Of a stretch of DNA of 64,000 bases, positions 48,201-59,025 are shown in pieces. The notes under the pieces are model-generated. The model saw only the letters and a program-made list of their open reading frames with translations. It searched no databases and was not told the DNA's origin. Source of the stretch: Vitellaria paradoxa (lineage: Eukaryota > Streptophyta > Magnoliopsida > Ericales > Sapotaceae); assembly GCA_019916065.1 (NCBI GenBank), contig CM034237.1, positions 20,171,752 to 20,235,751 on the forward strand, given 5' to 3'. The position numbers and the translations under genes were made by a program. How positions within the stretch are numbered: the first letter of the stretch is position 1; every line of letters begins with the position of its first letter.

Positions 48201-49641
48201 AGATTATTCAGGAGAAAGAGCAGATGAATTAGACCTACCATTATTTGATTTTAATGCTTTAGTAATTGCTACAGGCAATTTCTCTGACGAAAATAAACTC
48301 GGACAAGGAGGTTTTGGCATTGTTTACAAAGTAAGTTCATTGTTAATGGAGCAAGACTTTTATGTTTTGAAATCACAGGAGCATAATTGAGAAAATACTT
48401 AATATATTTCACAATGATTTGGATGAAAATTAATTAATAACAGGGCACGTTGGTGGGAGGTCAACAAATTGCAGTGAAGAGACTCTCAAAGAATTCTGGG
48501 CAAGGAATAGAGGAGTTTAAGAATGAGGTTAGGTTGATTGTAAGGCTTCAACACAGAAATCTTGTCCGTCTCCTCGGCTGCTGCATTGAGGTTGAAGAAA
48601 AGATGTTGATATATGAATACATGGAAAACAAAAGCTTGGACTCCATTTTATTCAGTTAGTCCCTTACCCTATATATACATGAAATTTTGATTGTCTCTCT
48701 TAGAACTTTAAAAGGATAGAGCTTATTCATCTCTTTTAAACTCAAAACTTATCTTCCAGATAAAGATAGGTGCTCAATTCTGAATTGGCAAATGCGCTTC
48801 AACATCATTTGTGGGATTGCTCGCGGACTTCTTTATCTTCACCAAGATTCGAGATTTAGAATTATCCACCGGGATCTCAAAGTGAGTAACATTCTCCTTG
48901 ATAAAGAAATGAACCCAAAAATTTCAGACTTTGGCATGGCAAGAATTTTTGGAAGAGATCAGATGGAAGCAAGTACAAGGAGAGTAGTTGGAACATAGTA
49001 AGTACCATAAAAGAAAATGGGTTTTGCAGTAAAAATTATTTATTGTTAATTACCTTATGAATACTAAATCATGTGTATATAAAATGCAGTGGTTATATGT
49101 CTCCAGAATATGCAATGGATGGACTTTTCTCAGTAAAATCAGATGTCTTTAGCTTTGGTGTTCTAGTGATGGAGATAGTAACGGGGAAGAAGAACCGAGG
49201 ATTTTATAATGCGGACCAGCAACTCAACCTCCTTGGATATGTAAGTCCAATCATTTCTTCTCTATCTTGACATCTTCAATTATGTTAGTAATGATAATGG
49301 GAAAAAAATGTACTATAATGGTGCAGGCATGGAGGCTATGGAGAGAAGGGAAGGGGTTAGAACTAATTGATCCTTCGGTAGATAATTCGTATTCCCCGGG
49401 TGAGGTGATACGATGTCTACAGGTTGGGCTATTGTGTGTTCAAGAGCGAGCTGAAGACAGGCCAACAATGTCATCAGTAGTCCTCATGTTGAGCAGTGAA
49501 ACTGCTACTTCAATGCCCCAACCTAAACATCCAGGTTTTTGCGTTGGAAGGCACCATCCTGAGACAGATTCATCATCAGCCAAGCAAGACGAATCATGCA
49601 CGCTGAACCAAGTCACGGTTACAATACTAGATGGTCGGTAG
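42124..49641 (+). CDS. G-type lectin S-receptor-like Ser/Thr kinase, SD1-like, complete (7 exons)
   Basis: Exons: join(42124..43423, 47869..48039, 48143..48330, 48444..48654, 48760..48997, 49090..49240, 49327..49641), 857 aa. All introns are GT..AG with consistent phases. Exon 1: signal peptide (residues 1-31, hydrophobic [13 protein letters not shown]), B-lectin ([22 protein letters not shown]), S-locus glycoprotein domain ([17 protein letters not shown]), EGF-like cysteines (~296-340), PAN (~349-430). Exon 2: membrane helix ~453-474 and a basic stop-transfer KKKR. Kinase: GQGGFG 544-549, Lys565, HRDLK with Asp662, DFG Asp680, SPEYAMDG. All catalytic residues are present, so an active plasma-membrane RD kinase is expected. 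The tail ends [11 protein letters not shown], typical of the SD1 group. Intron 1 is 4,445 bp, unusually long for this family, and loaded with MITEs and SINEs. Confidence 0.95.
43560..43865. repeat. Degenerate minisatellite in intron 1
   Basis: Repeated GTGAGAATTTCAACAATTTT followed by CCTTTCAC and GTTGG. The last two units start with ATTGACGTGAG at 43771 and 43813 (42-bp period). Earlier units are longer and more diverged; a stray copy is near 44040. Confidence 0.75.
44316..44481. mobile_element. Tourist-like MITE (166 bp), TAT target duplication, intronic
   Basis: Ends GGGTTTGTTTGG and CCAAACGGCCC, flanked by TAT at 44313-44315 and 44482-44484. Close relative of 2667-2825. Confidence 0.8.
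44950..45104. mobile_element. MITE of the same family, reverse orientation, intronic
   Basis: Left end GGTCTCGTTTGG; right end AAGCGAGACACC. The core in reverse reads CTGCATGTATTATGAACTC then ATTTATCTTAATTTATCTCA. The right terminus is diverged and the target duplication is not seen. Confidence 0.65.
45233..45260. repeat. Poly(A) tract
   Basis: A 28-nt A run after CTCCCC in the intron, followed by repeated CAACTTT/TTAACTTT text (to about 45400). Possibly the tail of a degraded retroelement. Confidence 0.8.
45439..45579. mobile_element. MITE copy, intronic
   Basis: Ends GACACTGTTTGGAG and TTTCAAACACACC. The interior has AAATTTTATAAATCTCTACA and ACGAGACACAAATTTCTATA, like 57225-57391 and 57680-57826. 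Confidence 0.6.
45991..46254 (+). mobile_element. tRNA-derived SINE without poly(A) tail, 15-bp target duplication
   Basis: Head TTGCCCCGAAAAGGG, A box TAGTCGAGTTGG, B box GTTCGACTC. Then a tRNA-unrelated body (GGGCCATCTAACAGCCTTCT, TTGCCTAGACTGGTTTACCT) ends CCGACTTCAG. It is flanked exactly by AAGATGGACCGGATG at 45976-45990 and 46255-46269. A second copy is at 53905-54195. Both end at the same point with no A-tail. Confidence 0.9.
46393..46549. mobile_element. MITE copy (GTGTTTGATTGG ... ACTAAACACTCCC), intronic
   Basis: The interior includes TTAATAATTTTTAGTAACTT, TTTTATCACATATCACTTTT and TTATATTTTTTGGTCAAATT. Related to 55133-55285 and the truncated copy at 63887. Confidence 0.6.
47041..47155 (+). 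mobile_element. SINE-like sequence with poly(A) tail, intronic
   Basis: TAACCCAAGTGGTTAGAAC resembles a pol III A box (one mismatch) and GGTTTGAGTTTC a weak B box. An A-run and AATAAATAAATA follow. Target duplication not identified. Confidence 0.5.
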
Positions 49642-50089
49642 TAATTAAGTGGCTTTGGTGTCAATCTGGCATACTTTCATAATCTCAAGAAGCTGGGATT
49701 TTTTCTTTTCTTTTCTTTTTCTTTTTTTTTTTTTTTAATTTTTTCTTTTCTTTTTTCATATATATACTCTTGAGTTCATGTCAATTTTGTGAAAGGGTAA
49801 AGAAATTGTGAAACAAATATATATATAGGTTGTTGATTTACATAGTTCAGGAAGTAAATAGAATTTCAATTGTTTTTGGTTACAGAAGTAAACATCAGCT
49901 GTTGTTTTTCCTTCAAAATTAATCGCAACTATAATATCTTTTTGGATGTGTTAGGTTTATGTTTTGTATTATGACAATTTGTATTCCAAAATTATGTATT
50001 TATATTTACATTAGAGTTAGAAGTGAGTTTTCATGGTCATTTGTTTCTCAGTTCGAAACTTGAGGCAAAATAGTAAGCATTCCAGAAAT
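49642..50089. other. 3' flank of the SD1-like kinase gene
   Basis: Presumed 3' UTR and flank with pyrimidine-rich T-runs (49695-49760) and a short (TA)n at about 49821. No gene. Confidence 0.6.
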
Positions 50090-50475
50090 GACACTTGAAG
50101 GTAGCTTGAGCTTGAAGGGAGCTTGAAAGAATTTGAGCGACTATGGCTTGAAGTCAGTTCAAGCGGTTGAGGTTCCGGTTGTGGCACTTGGAAGGGGATT
50201 AAGTGGGTGCGATTCTAGGAACCCCACTCGAAGTGCACTCGGAGGGCGCTCGAGTAGCTATTGGAAGTTTCTTGCAGATTTGAACATTTTGGAGCTGATG
50301 TATTTTCTGTTTATACTATAATTACGCATAATATTTTGAGCCTTATTAGGGGAAGGATAGCTAAGGAAAGTTGGGGGTTTCTTATTAGTTGGTTCGATTC
50401 CCTAAACGGTTTGGTTTCCTACACCGAGTTGGATTTGATTTCTTTAGAGGTTTCTTCTATAAATGAAGTCATATT

Positions 50476-50642
50476 GGGCCCGTTTGGTTTGGCAAAATTT
50501 GTTGAAAATCTTCAAAAATCCTTATAAATCTCTGTTAACTTTATATCACATCAACTTTTTTTTCTCACTGCACGCATTACGAACTTCCTCAAATCACAAT
50601 TTATCTCAATTTATCTCATTTTTTTTTACTCCAAACAAACCC
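50476..50642. mobile_element. Tourist-like MITE (167 bp), ATT target duplication, inside the copia LTR
   Basis: Ends GGGCCCGTTTGGTTTGG and CTCCAAACAAACCC, flanked by ATT at 50473-50475 and 50643-50645. The sister LTR has the empty site at about 51625 (GTCATACTGATGAAGAATAG). Confidence 0.88.
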
Positions 50643-51239
50643 ATTAATGAAGAATAGGGCAGCTAAAATTCATATCATTTAGAGAATTTTTAATAGATAG
50701 ATTAAAGAATTTTAATTCATATTCTTGTGAAATTACTCATTGGAGTGTTTGAGGGTTTATTAAAAAATATTTTCCATAACATCTCCATTGTTAAGTGCTA
50801 TTTGAAGTTTTGGTGGGATCTAGCCAAGATGAAGAATTGAGGCAATCACACTAGTTTGATGAATCACGAGTTCAAATGAGTAAGAGAGATATATGTTAGG
50901 ATGAGTGTCAAATCTTATCTTCACTGAGTAACTCATGTAACTTATTTCATCATAGTGGATTGTTTTTTAAGGTTAGTCGCCTTATAGATTCGAGGGGCTT
51001 TTTCTTATATGGGTATTTTTTGTTATATTGTGTGTTTTTATTTATTTGATTTAATTACTGCAATTTAATTTTTAGTTGCTATGGTTCATTTTGGTAAAAT
51101 CTCCGTAGAAATCAATTATTTGTTATTTTTTAATTATGTTAGAGCATATTCACTGAATTTTTATGTGTTTTTAAAATTTCTAAATTTTATCTAAAAACAG
51201 TGAGATTCTGATTATATAAAACTCTATAGAGATATTAGA

Positions 51240-51321
51240 GAATGTGATTCTTCCTCTAGAATCCCTTTGTTTGATGGGACAAATTATGCCTATTAGAAGG
51301 TTAGGATGCATTCTTATTTGT
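51240..51321 (+). pseudogene. copia gag N-terminal fragment
   Basis: 51267-51320 reads LFDGTNYAY, a stop, then KVRMHSYL. This is the well-known FDGTNYAYWKVRM start of copia gag with TGG mutated to TAG. It runs directly into LTR sequence, showing that the rest of gag-pol has been deleted. Confidence 0.8.
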
Positions 51322-52060
51322 AATCTAGGAGCCCTGCTCGAGTGCCCTCTCGAAGTGCACTTGAAGAGCACTGGAGCAGTTATCGAAATTTTTTAACAAA
51401 TTTGAATATATTAGAACTGATTTATTTTATGTTTAGACTATAATCATATAGAATATTTGGAGCTTTATTAGAAGGATAGTATGAAAATTTAGTCAATTTC
51501 CTATTACTTGGTTGGATTTCTTAAATAGTTTGGTTCCTACGGCAAGTTGGATTTGATTTTTGTAGAGGTTTTTTCAATATGAGGATGATTTCTCTAAAGG
51601 TTTCTTCTATATATGGAGTCATACTGATGAAGAATAGGCCCGTTGAATTCATATCATTTATAGGATTCATATTAGATGGATTAAAGAATTTTAATTCGTT
51701 TTCTTGTGAGATTACTCATTGGAGAGCTTGATGATTTATTGAAGAATACTGCCCATAATATTTTCATCGTTCTTGAAGAGGATTGATGAACACTTATAAT
51801 GTCTAGTAAATGATGTTTGAAGATTTAGTGGAGTCTAGCCAAACTAAAAAACATAGGTAATCGCATGGGTTTGTGAATCATGATTCGAGCGAGTAAGAGA
51901 GATATATGTTAGGACGAGTCTTTAGTTTTGCTTGGATTGGGTAACTCTTGTAACTTGTTTTGTCAAGGTAGATTATTTTTTAGGATTGGTCATTTTATAG
52001 AGATTTTTTCCTATATAAGTATTTTTAATTATATTCCGTGTCTTTATCTATTTGATTTAA

Positions 52061-52293
52061 GGGTAAAATATAAAAAACACCATTACAGTTTATTCTCGAT
52101 GTCACTTTAATTCCTCGAGTTTCAATTGTAATAGTTAAATCATCAGTAATTTAGTCATTCTGTTAGTTGACTGTTATATAAAACCGTTAGACTGAAGGTA
52201 AAAAAATAATTTCCTCTACAGTTTACTCTTAGTGTCACTTTAGTCTCTCACGTTTCAATTGTAACAATCAAATTCTTACACTTTCAATGTATA
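52061..52293 (+). repeat. Two direct copies of a Mutator-type terminal repeat
   Basis: GGGTAAAATATAAAAAACAC then CATTACAGTTTATTCTCGATGTCACTTTAATT..., and again from about 52196 (ACAGTTTACTCTTAGTGTCACTTTAGTCTCTC). Both resemble the left TIR of the Pack-MULE at 14648 (CTACAATTTACTCTCGGTCTCACTTTGATCCC). No opposing end was found within this interval. Confidence 0.6.
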
Positions 52294-52381
52294 TTTGAAA
52301 TATATTTTATTAAATTATTTTTAATAAATAATATAATCTAAAATATATTTTGTTAAATTATATAATATATTTTAATTTAAA

Positions 52382-52610
52382 ATATATTTTATTGAAACAC
52401 GGCCACAATTGGAAGAAAAGGCACATTTTTATTTTTTTCCTGCCTGTGAGAAAACAATCTAGAAGACCAAGAAAGCTTAAGAAAAGTGATAAAAATGTGC
52501 CAGCTGATCCAAACAAATATTACTATGTGCGAGGAAAAATATCACTAACCCAGTTACAATGTTAGTTTGGTTCAAGAAGATTTAACAGGATAACTAGTAT
52601 ATACCATGCC
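52382..52610 (+). pseudogene. Possible MULE transposase C-terminal scrap
   Basis: A basic stretch RKQSRRPRKLKKSDKNVPAD then PNKYYYVRGKISLTQLQC, followed after a stop by FGSRRFNRITS. The basic linker followed by a decayed C..(C)G..(G/F)(H)NR..(C) pattern recalls the zinc knuckle ending MuDR-type transposases. It lies 90 bp after Mutator-type ends. Tentative; cysteines and histidine are mostly lost. Confidence 0.3.
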
Positions 52611-52619
52611 AAATATCAT

Positions 52620-53403
52620 CTAGATACCTTCGAACCACCACAATTTGCATAATCTTATAAATGGACTATCTAATTCATAATTCGCAGCAAACTGGGAAAA
52701 ATGAAAACAATAACACAGAACCGATTTTTCAGCATATAGCACCCGAGATCGATCAACGGACACAAAAAAGACAGCACTGGAGAAGAAAAGCCGAGACTCT
52801 ACATTTTGGTGTCTAACAGAATCTAATGAAAATTTTATTTGGTTACCAAATGCTCTATTTTTCATATTATTTTGCCCGCTAAAAGATTAATTTTTTTCTC
52901 AACCAAATTTTATTAGGTCAATTTGTTGCTGAAGATTTAAATAAAAAATAAAAAAATATTTATTTTTTTATTTTTATTTTTAGTTTTCAACATTGGTCGA
53001 TAAAAGTGAATCCTTTGAGTATCACATTAGTTGACAAATAATTTATCCACTTTTTTCGATCAAATAAGATTTTGTTGACAAACGGTCGACTTTTCTCGAT
53101 CAATAATTGATCGCTAAAAATTACTAGATATTTTATTACCCTTGGTGTTAATTTACCCACGTAAATTTAATTTTTTGTGATCAAAAGTTTTAAGCTTTAT
53201 GAATAAAATTTGATCGATCAGCTAAAGGTTTGAATCTACATATATGTTAAAACATGTAAATATGTACAGAAGTAATGGTTTGGCCTAGTGAATAGTTACA
53301 CGAAATTGTGAAGAAATGACTTTGAGTTTTTTGTTTTTTTCTAGTAGGAATTTGTTTTGTCTTTTTTTTTTTTCTCTTCGAGTTCTTTTGCCAATCAAGT
53401 AAA
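52620..53403. other. Intergenic, no gene
   Basis: Contains repeated TCGATCAA/GGTCGA.AAAAGT text (about 52985-53110) of unknown origin. No coding region. Confidence 0.5.
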
Positions 53404-53541
53404 GGGTGAGTTTGGTTTGTAAACAAATTCTAAAAATCTTTATAAATTTCTGTTAATTTTATATCACATCAACTTTTTTTTTTCACTGTACGCATTACGA
53501 ACTCTCAATTTATTTTAATTTATCTTACTCTAAACTCACCC
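53404..53541. mobile_element. MITE copy, reverse orientation
   Basis: Ends GGGTGAGTTTGGTTTG and CTCTAAACTCACCC. The core TGTTAATTTTATATCACATC and CACTGTACGCATTACGAAC place it with 50476-50642. Confidence 0.7.
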
Positions 53542-53904
53542 CCGAGAACTTACCCTTTTTCTTTTCCCGAGTTAATTTGCTGAGTAAGTATATTTTAGTA
53601 GCCAAAAGTTATCTTTTGCCAACAAGTTCATCGGCAAAGGGTAAATATTGCTAGTCCAGTACATTTTTGTTCGCCAAAATTTTCTGTGACTAATTAATCT
53701 TTACTGATCAATTAGCGATCAAAATAAGTAAGTACTTGAAACAACTAAAATATAATCATTTTTGATAAAAAATATGATTTATTGCAGTGAAAATATGATA
53801 TTTAATAGTTATAAAAGTTAGAACTTACGAGACTATTACCTTGAAAATAATAGAAGAATCTTATATATAAGCCTTTTTTATGTAGTTTCAAGATTCAAAT
53901 TCTT

Positions 53905-54195
53905 TGCCCCGAAAGGGGTAGTCGAGTTGGTTCGGATGACGGGCTGAAGGGCCTGGGACCAATAGGTCTCGGGTTCGACTCCTCTTCCAATAGGTCTCGG
54001 GTTCGACTCCTCTTAGACGAAATCCTTCATCTAATTGTGAAGGGCCATCTAACAGCCTTCTCGGCTGAGCCGGTCAGCCAGGGCTTGCCTAGACTGGTTT
54101 ACCTCCTCGTGATTCTTTGCCGGCTAGGGCCACGGGACGGGTTTCACCTAGTGCGCACCCATGGGTAGCGGTTACGGACTTCTCCACGACTCCAG
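53905..54195 (+). mobile_element. Second copy of the non-poly(A) SINE, B box duplicated, 15-bp target duplication
   Basis: Same head (TGCCCCGAAAGGGG), A box (TAGTCGAGTTGG) and end (ACGACTCCAG) as 45991-46254. It is flanked by AAGATTCAAATTCTT at 53890-53904 and 54196-54210. A 28-bp unit carrying the B box GTTCGACTC is perfectly duplicated in tandem at 53959-53986 and 53987-54014. Confidence 0.9.
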
Positions 54196-54210
54196 AAGAT
54201 TCAAATTCTT

Positions 54211-55132
54211 CATGTTTAGGAGTTCAACACGTTTGTCCTAAAATTTAAAATACAAGAAGTAAAAATCCTCTATATATATTGAGTAATTCTATTATATATT
54301 TAATCCGATCAAGATATATTTGTAAGTGATATAGTTATCTTTTCAACAAAGCTGCATTTCTTTTTGGAAGATGATTGCAACTTGAATTATATGATGTATG
54401 TGACTATAGAATTTTTAGAATTTTTCTATGTAAGATTTTCAAGGTTTTTAATAGTCAAAAATCTACTTTTCGGCTTAATTTATTTAAATAATGATAATTT
54501 TGAGGCCAATAGTCACGTTTTCATTTTTTAAGTCATTTGATTGTTTTATTTGTATTTTTTTCTTGAGCATTAAACTTTTATTTTGGATAATTTGTAATTT
54601 TGTATAAACTTTGTACTTTAAATTAATAAATATTTGCCCTTTTTATGGTTTTTTCGTATTGGATGCATATTGTTTTGTAACATATATATATGTAAGTATA
54701 AAGGGTTCCAATTACAAGTAAAAGAAAATTGGTAAATAGTTATTTCAAAATCATTATAGAAAATCTTCACTTTATTGTAACACTTATTGAAAGGTTGCAT
54801 AACGGGAATAATTCATGAAATAATATATGAAATTATTTTTTAATGTTTAGTTAGTAAAATATAAAATAAAATAATATAAGTATTATTGAATAAGAGACAA
54901 TTTTAAATCCTTAAATTATAATAAAAATTTAAAATAATAATCTAATCACACTCTTCATATATTCATTAATCAAACATAATGTTTGAATTTTAATTTGTGA
55001 CAGTTGTCACTAATTGGAAGGAGTCGCATACAGTTCAAAGAAATTGCTAAAAATTTAAAACGAGACCTCTCCCAAAGAAAACCTCCCCTAATAGTAATTG
55101 TCTCTGGAAGATATTTTCAAAACTCTGGTGGG
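54211..55132. other. Intergenic, no gene
   Basis: AT-rich; nothing recognised. Confidence 0.6.
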
Positions 55133-55285
55133 ATATTTGGTTGGTAAAAGTTTAGTTAAAAAGTACAATAAAAATATAAAGATTTGATATAAAAGTGATA
55201 TATGATAAATTTTAATTAGAAAAAAATACAAAAAAATTAGAAAAAATTGGTGGATTTTAATTGATGTTGACCAACCAAACTCTCC
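55133..55285. mobile_element. MITE copy (GGGATATTTGGTTGG ... CCAACCAAACTCTCCCC)
   Basis: Inverted ends with TTTGGTTGG/CCAACCAAA. The interior has AGTACAATAAAAATATAAAG and AAAAGTGATATATGATAAAT. Same family as 46393-46549. Confidence 0.65.
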
Positions 55286-55351
55286 CCGCACGTGCAAAGT
55301 CCATATGTTATTCGAAAATTTTTAATTGTGATTACATAAATTATATATATA

Positions 55352-55553
55352 TGGCACCGTTTGGTATGCTAGAAAACAAAACAAATCTCTGAAAAATTTT
55401 AAAAATTTTTAAAAGTTATTCACTTTTTATCTTATTATACAAATTACGAATCCACAATTTATCTCACTTTATTTCATTTTATCTCACTTTTTGTCACTCT
55501 AAATACTCACTTTATATCATTTTACCTTACTTTTTATAACTCCAAACATACCC
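55352..55553. mobile_element. MITE copy
   Basis: Ends GGCACCGTTTGGTATGC and ACTCCAAACATACCC. The TTATACAAATTACGAATCC and ATTTATCTCACTTTATTTCA core is shared with 31113-31263; the right half looks partly duplicated. A (TA)n follows. Confidence 0.6.
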
Positions 55554-56384
55554 TATATATATATATATATATATCTCTGGTTTATATTTTAGATTTTAAT
55601 TCAGTTTAACCTTGAATTTATTGATTTGAACCAAACGAAGCCTTAACGTGGAGGACGTATATATTGTGCCTGAATATCATAGGGACAGTTTTTGTTCCCC
55701 GTCTTTATGTGGAATTTAATGCAGAAAAAAGTCAAAGTCCTCAAGTTGAACTTCCGTTTTCGCCGAGACAAAAGTCATCCCCAAAAAAAAAAAAAAAAAA
55801 TTGCATAATAAATCAAGAAAGTAATTTTATTTAATGAACACAGGTAGTCTGCTTAAAATTAACTATGGTTATAGCTACCGGCCAACTGCCATGTCTTTCT
55901 GCAAGTAACCGAGGCAAGAAAATTGGATTCCGATTGGCGCCCCACATTGGTGTGAAGGCTCAAATCTGTTGTCACTATTTATGGTTCCACCACCTCATAA
56001 TAATGGACTTCTGATCTTCACAACTCTGAATTTTCAAATGTGGGTTAGCTCCTGCTTGAGTCAATAGACACATGCATCATTTGTTAATACATTAACTAGG
56101 CACACACTAAATATGAATTTGACACGTTGAAATTTCGAATATATGTTAAAGGTATGGTTAAAAATATACTAGTTTCCGATCAGATGGATATATATCTCTA
56201 TGAAAAAAGTATGATTATAATTAAGATATAAGTATCTAGCTAAAAAGTAATTCAAATAGTCTAATCTTATTATTAAAAAGGATAGGATGAAAAATGCATC
56301 TTTTACAAACTTTCAAATCTTATCGGCCCTCTGGAATTAACTTCCCATATGTGCATTAAATGGGTATTGAATTCTACCCAACAG

Positions 56385-56423
<39 letters not shown>

Positions 56424-57224
56424 TCACTTGTTTGTAATTTTCGCATGGTCTTATCAACAATGTATACTTGGTGATGGACCATGCAGTAATTTTGAGGATG
56501 ATCTTGCTCTTGGACATGAATAGATTCTGACTATGGGCTATTGGGTTAATTCCCATGCCACAATTTAGAAAGTTTTGAGTAAAACTTAGCGGTGAAAATG
56601 GGAAAAGAGTAAATAAACTTTATAACCCCAACTCATGAAATAGTTAGAAAGCACGAAGTAAACTCAAATTTAGATACAAATTATAAATATTATTTACAGC
56701 TTATTTCCTGGTTTTCAGCTCCAATTTGAAAGCCTCTAGCAAGTTGTGGTAAATTTTCAGAGTCTCTATCTCCTGTTTGATCTTTCAACGGCGGGGAATA
56801 ACTGATAATGTGTTGATCACAAAGACTTCGGCGGGGATTAGAAAACAAACAAAACCCATAATAATCCAAACTCATGCGTGAGGTTAGTGCTCTTAAAATC
56901 TCCGACCACTCCTCTCTCGTCTGCAAAAGTATTAATAAGAAGAACAACAACGTAAAGTGATGAGATATGATCACAAAAATTCAACCGGAGATTTGGGATG
57001 CTAAGAGAGGGAGGAGCAAAAATATAATAAATACCCTTTTATTGGAAACTTTCGTCTTAGAGCATGTCTTATCAGATTTTCTAACAGTGAAAGAAAAAAA
57101 AGTGAAAGAATGCCAAGTTACCCTCATGTAAGCAGAGGTTTTTTTTTTTTTTTAAAGTGAAAAAGTATGGCCGGACCTCTAGTCAGTCATATCTATTTTT
57201 ATCAAACCTAAAGCGTATTTTAGG
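55554..57224. other. Intergenic; (GA)n microsatellite at 56388-56420
   Basis: A pure GA dinucleotide run of about 16 units at 56388-56420. A minus-strand ORF at 56690-56974 (94 aa, starting with a hydrophobic MIISHHFTLLFFLLILLQ) has no recognisable family, and I do not call it a gene. Otherwise nothing recognised. Confidence 0.5.
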
Positions 57225-57391
57225 TGTGTTTGGAATTGTATAGAAGTGTATAGAATAAAATAAAATTATAAAAATAAATATTTCGTAATTCGTATAATGA
57301 GTGAAGAATTTAAATTTTATTATCTTGTAATTCATGTTTGTAGAGATTTATAAAATTTTATTTTACTTTAAAAAGCTCCAAACGGAGCCTT
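57225..57391. mobile_element. MITE copy (GGTGTGTTTGGAATT ... CTCCAAACGGAGCC)
   Basis: Inverted ends. The core includes AATATTTCGTAATTCGTATA and TTATAAAATTTTATTTTAC. Confidence 0.7.
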
Positions 57392-57679
57392 TGATCGGTG
57401 ACCAGCTGTGTTTTGGAGTAAACCCATTAACCAATGTTCCAGAATTACGGGTCTCCAGTAAAAAAATTAATGAATCACTTAACTAAATTTAATAGAGAAA
57501 GTGATGGGTTAAACAAGAAATTTAATTGTATTGTTAGGTGAAGAACTTTTTATGATTTCTATATATATAACACGTACGGGTAAAGAAAGAAGAGATGACG
57601 CGTGGCACGAGACTTCACCTCTTAAATTATTTTGTACTTTAGTACTAATTAATGATTATACAATGCATATATATATTTT

Positions 57680-57826
57680 GGACGCGTTTGAAATTAAAAT
57701 GAAATTTTATAAAATTTATAAATTTTTATAAATACAAATTACAAGATAATATATTTAAAATTTTCACTCACTGTATAAAATACGAGACATTAATTTTTAT
57801 AATTTTATATAATTTCAAACACACTC
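57680..57826. mobile_element. MITE copy (GGACGCGTTTGAAATT ... TTTCAAACACACTC)
   Basis: Inverted ends. The core carries CAAATTACAAGATAATATAT and ACGAGACATTAATTTTTATA. It is the sister of 45439-45579 and 57225-57391. Confidence 0.65.
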
Positions 57827-59025
57827 TTTATTATTTTTTATTATTGACTCTATATGAACATAAGAGATTAATTATCAAAAAATTTCAACATTTCTACATG
57901 TAATGAGTTTATTGAGTTATTTATTACAAAAAATTAAAAAGGAAAAAATCTATTATAAAAATGAACACTAATTAAAATTACAATGAAATAGTGATATAAT
58001 AAGATATAATATGAAATGTTGAGGTTCATAAGGAATTATTAGAATTCTACTACGGAATTTCTATAAAATTGAAAGTAAATTATAAAGAATTAAAGTGTAG
58101 TATCAAATTCAGAAAATAAAAAAGAAAAACAAACCTTTCTTATTTAAAAAGAAAAACTAAAATCTCATTATTTCTAATGATTTAAGGGACTAATAGTATC
58201 TATCACTCATATATATAACAATTATATTGTAATTTTAATATTTATGAAAAATTTTATAAATTTGTGAAAAGTCCACGGGAATGGACGATTTACACATCGT
58301 TCTAAATTTTTTTTAACTCCAAAAAAAAAAAAAAATGTAAAAATATACGAGATATTAAAACCTTTGGGCCATAAATTAAAAAAATAAAAATTATAAGTCA
58401 GAATGTCTATCTATATATAGATATATGAAGATATATAATTGAATCTTTAGGGCATTTCCTGACCTCAATCACGCATTTTTTTAATTAAAAAAATGAGAAC
58501 GTTAAATGTATTTCCCTTTCGATTTTTCATAGTTCAAAAAACACTTTTTACTGTGAGAAGAAATATAGTGTGAGAAATTCAAAACTGAAATACATTTAGT
58601 AATTTTTTTTAAAATAATTAAAATGAAAAATATAATTTAGAAATTGAAAGACACATCAGTGCTCTCCGCACAACTCAAAAAAGAGACCACATTAAGAGAT
58701 GACGAAAGATAAATAAAATTTCCACTAACTCGATAGGAAGTGGGAGACAATGAATATATAAGCCGTGTTTATTGAAGAAGATGAAGGGCAGATGACAATT
58801 CAATCACACTATAGCATTCCATTTATTCTCCATGTTCATTGAATCATACACCCTATCAGAAAAACTTTTCGTGGACTCAATCGAAATAGGTCTCATCCCC
58901 CTCGTTCAATTTCCCTCACTCATCAGTTCAACAATTTTGTTCCCAATGTAGGAATTAGTATTAGTAATGGGAAATGTTGAAACACCGAACAATCACTTTT
59001 TCTAAATAAATTTCATTATTCATAC
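57827..59025. other. Intergenic, no gene
   Basis: AT-rich; no element or coding region recognised. Confidence 0.6.

Larger units (their letters stand above)
50090..52060 (+). mobile_element. Ty1/copia retrotransposon relic: LTR, gag scrap, second LTR
   Basis: Two direct repeats of about 0.75-0.9 kb. The first runs from roughly 50090-50200 to 51062; the second from about 51322 to 52060. They share TCTAGGA.CCC..CTCG, AACGGTTTGGTTTCCTAC-like text, AATTTTAATTC.T.TTCTTGTG, GAGTAAGAGAGATATATGTT and ATTTGATTT at the end. Between them only about 260 bp remain, holding a gag start. The first copy contains a 167-bp MITE that the second lacks. The second is cut by Mutator-type sequence at 52061. Confidence 0.78.

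Noticed and set aside
56690..56974. 94-aa minus-strand ORF with a signal-peptide-like start
   Set aside because: The hydrophobic start is tempting, but there is no family resemblance and no cysteine pattern or promoter context. Insufficient to call a gene.
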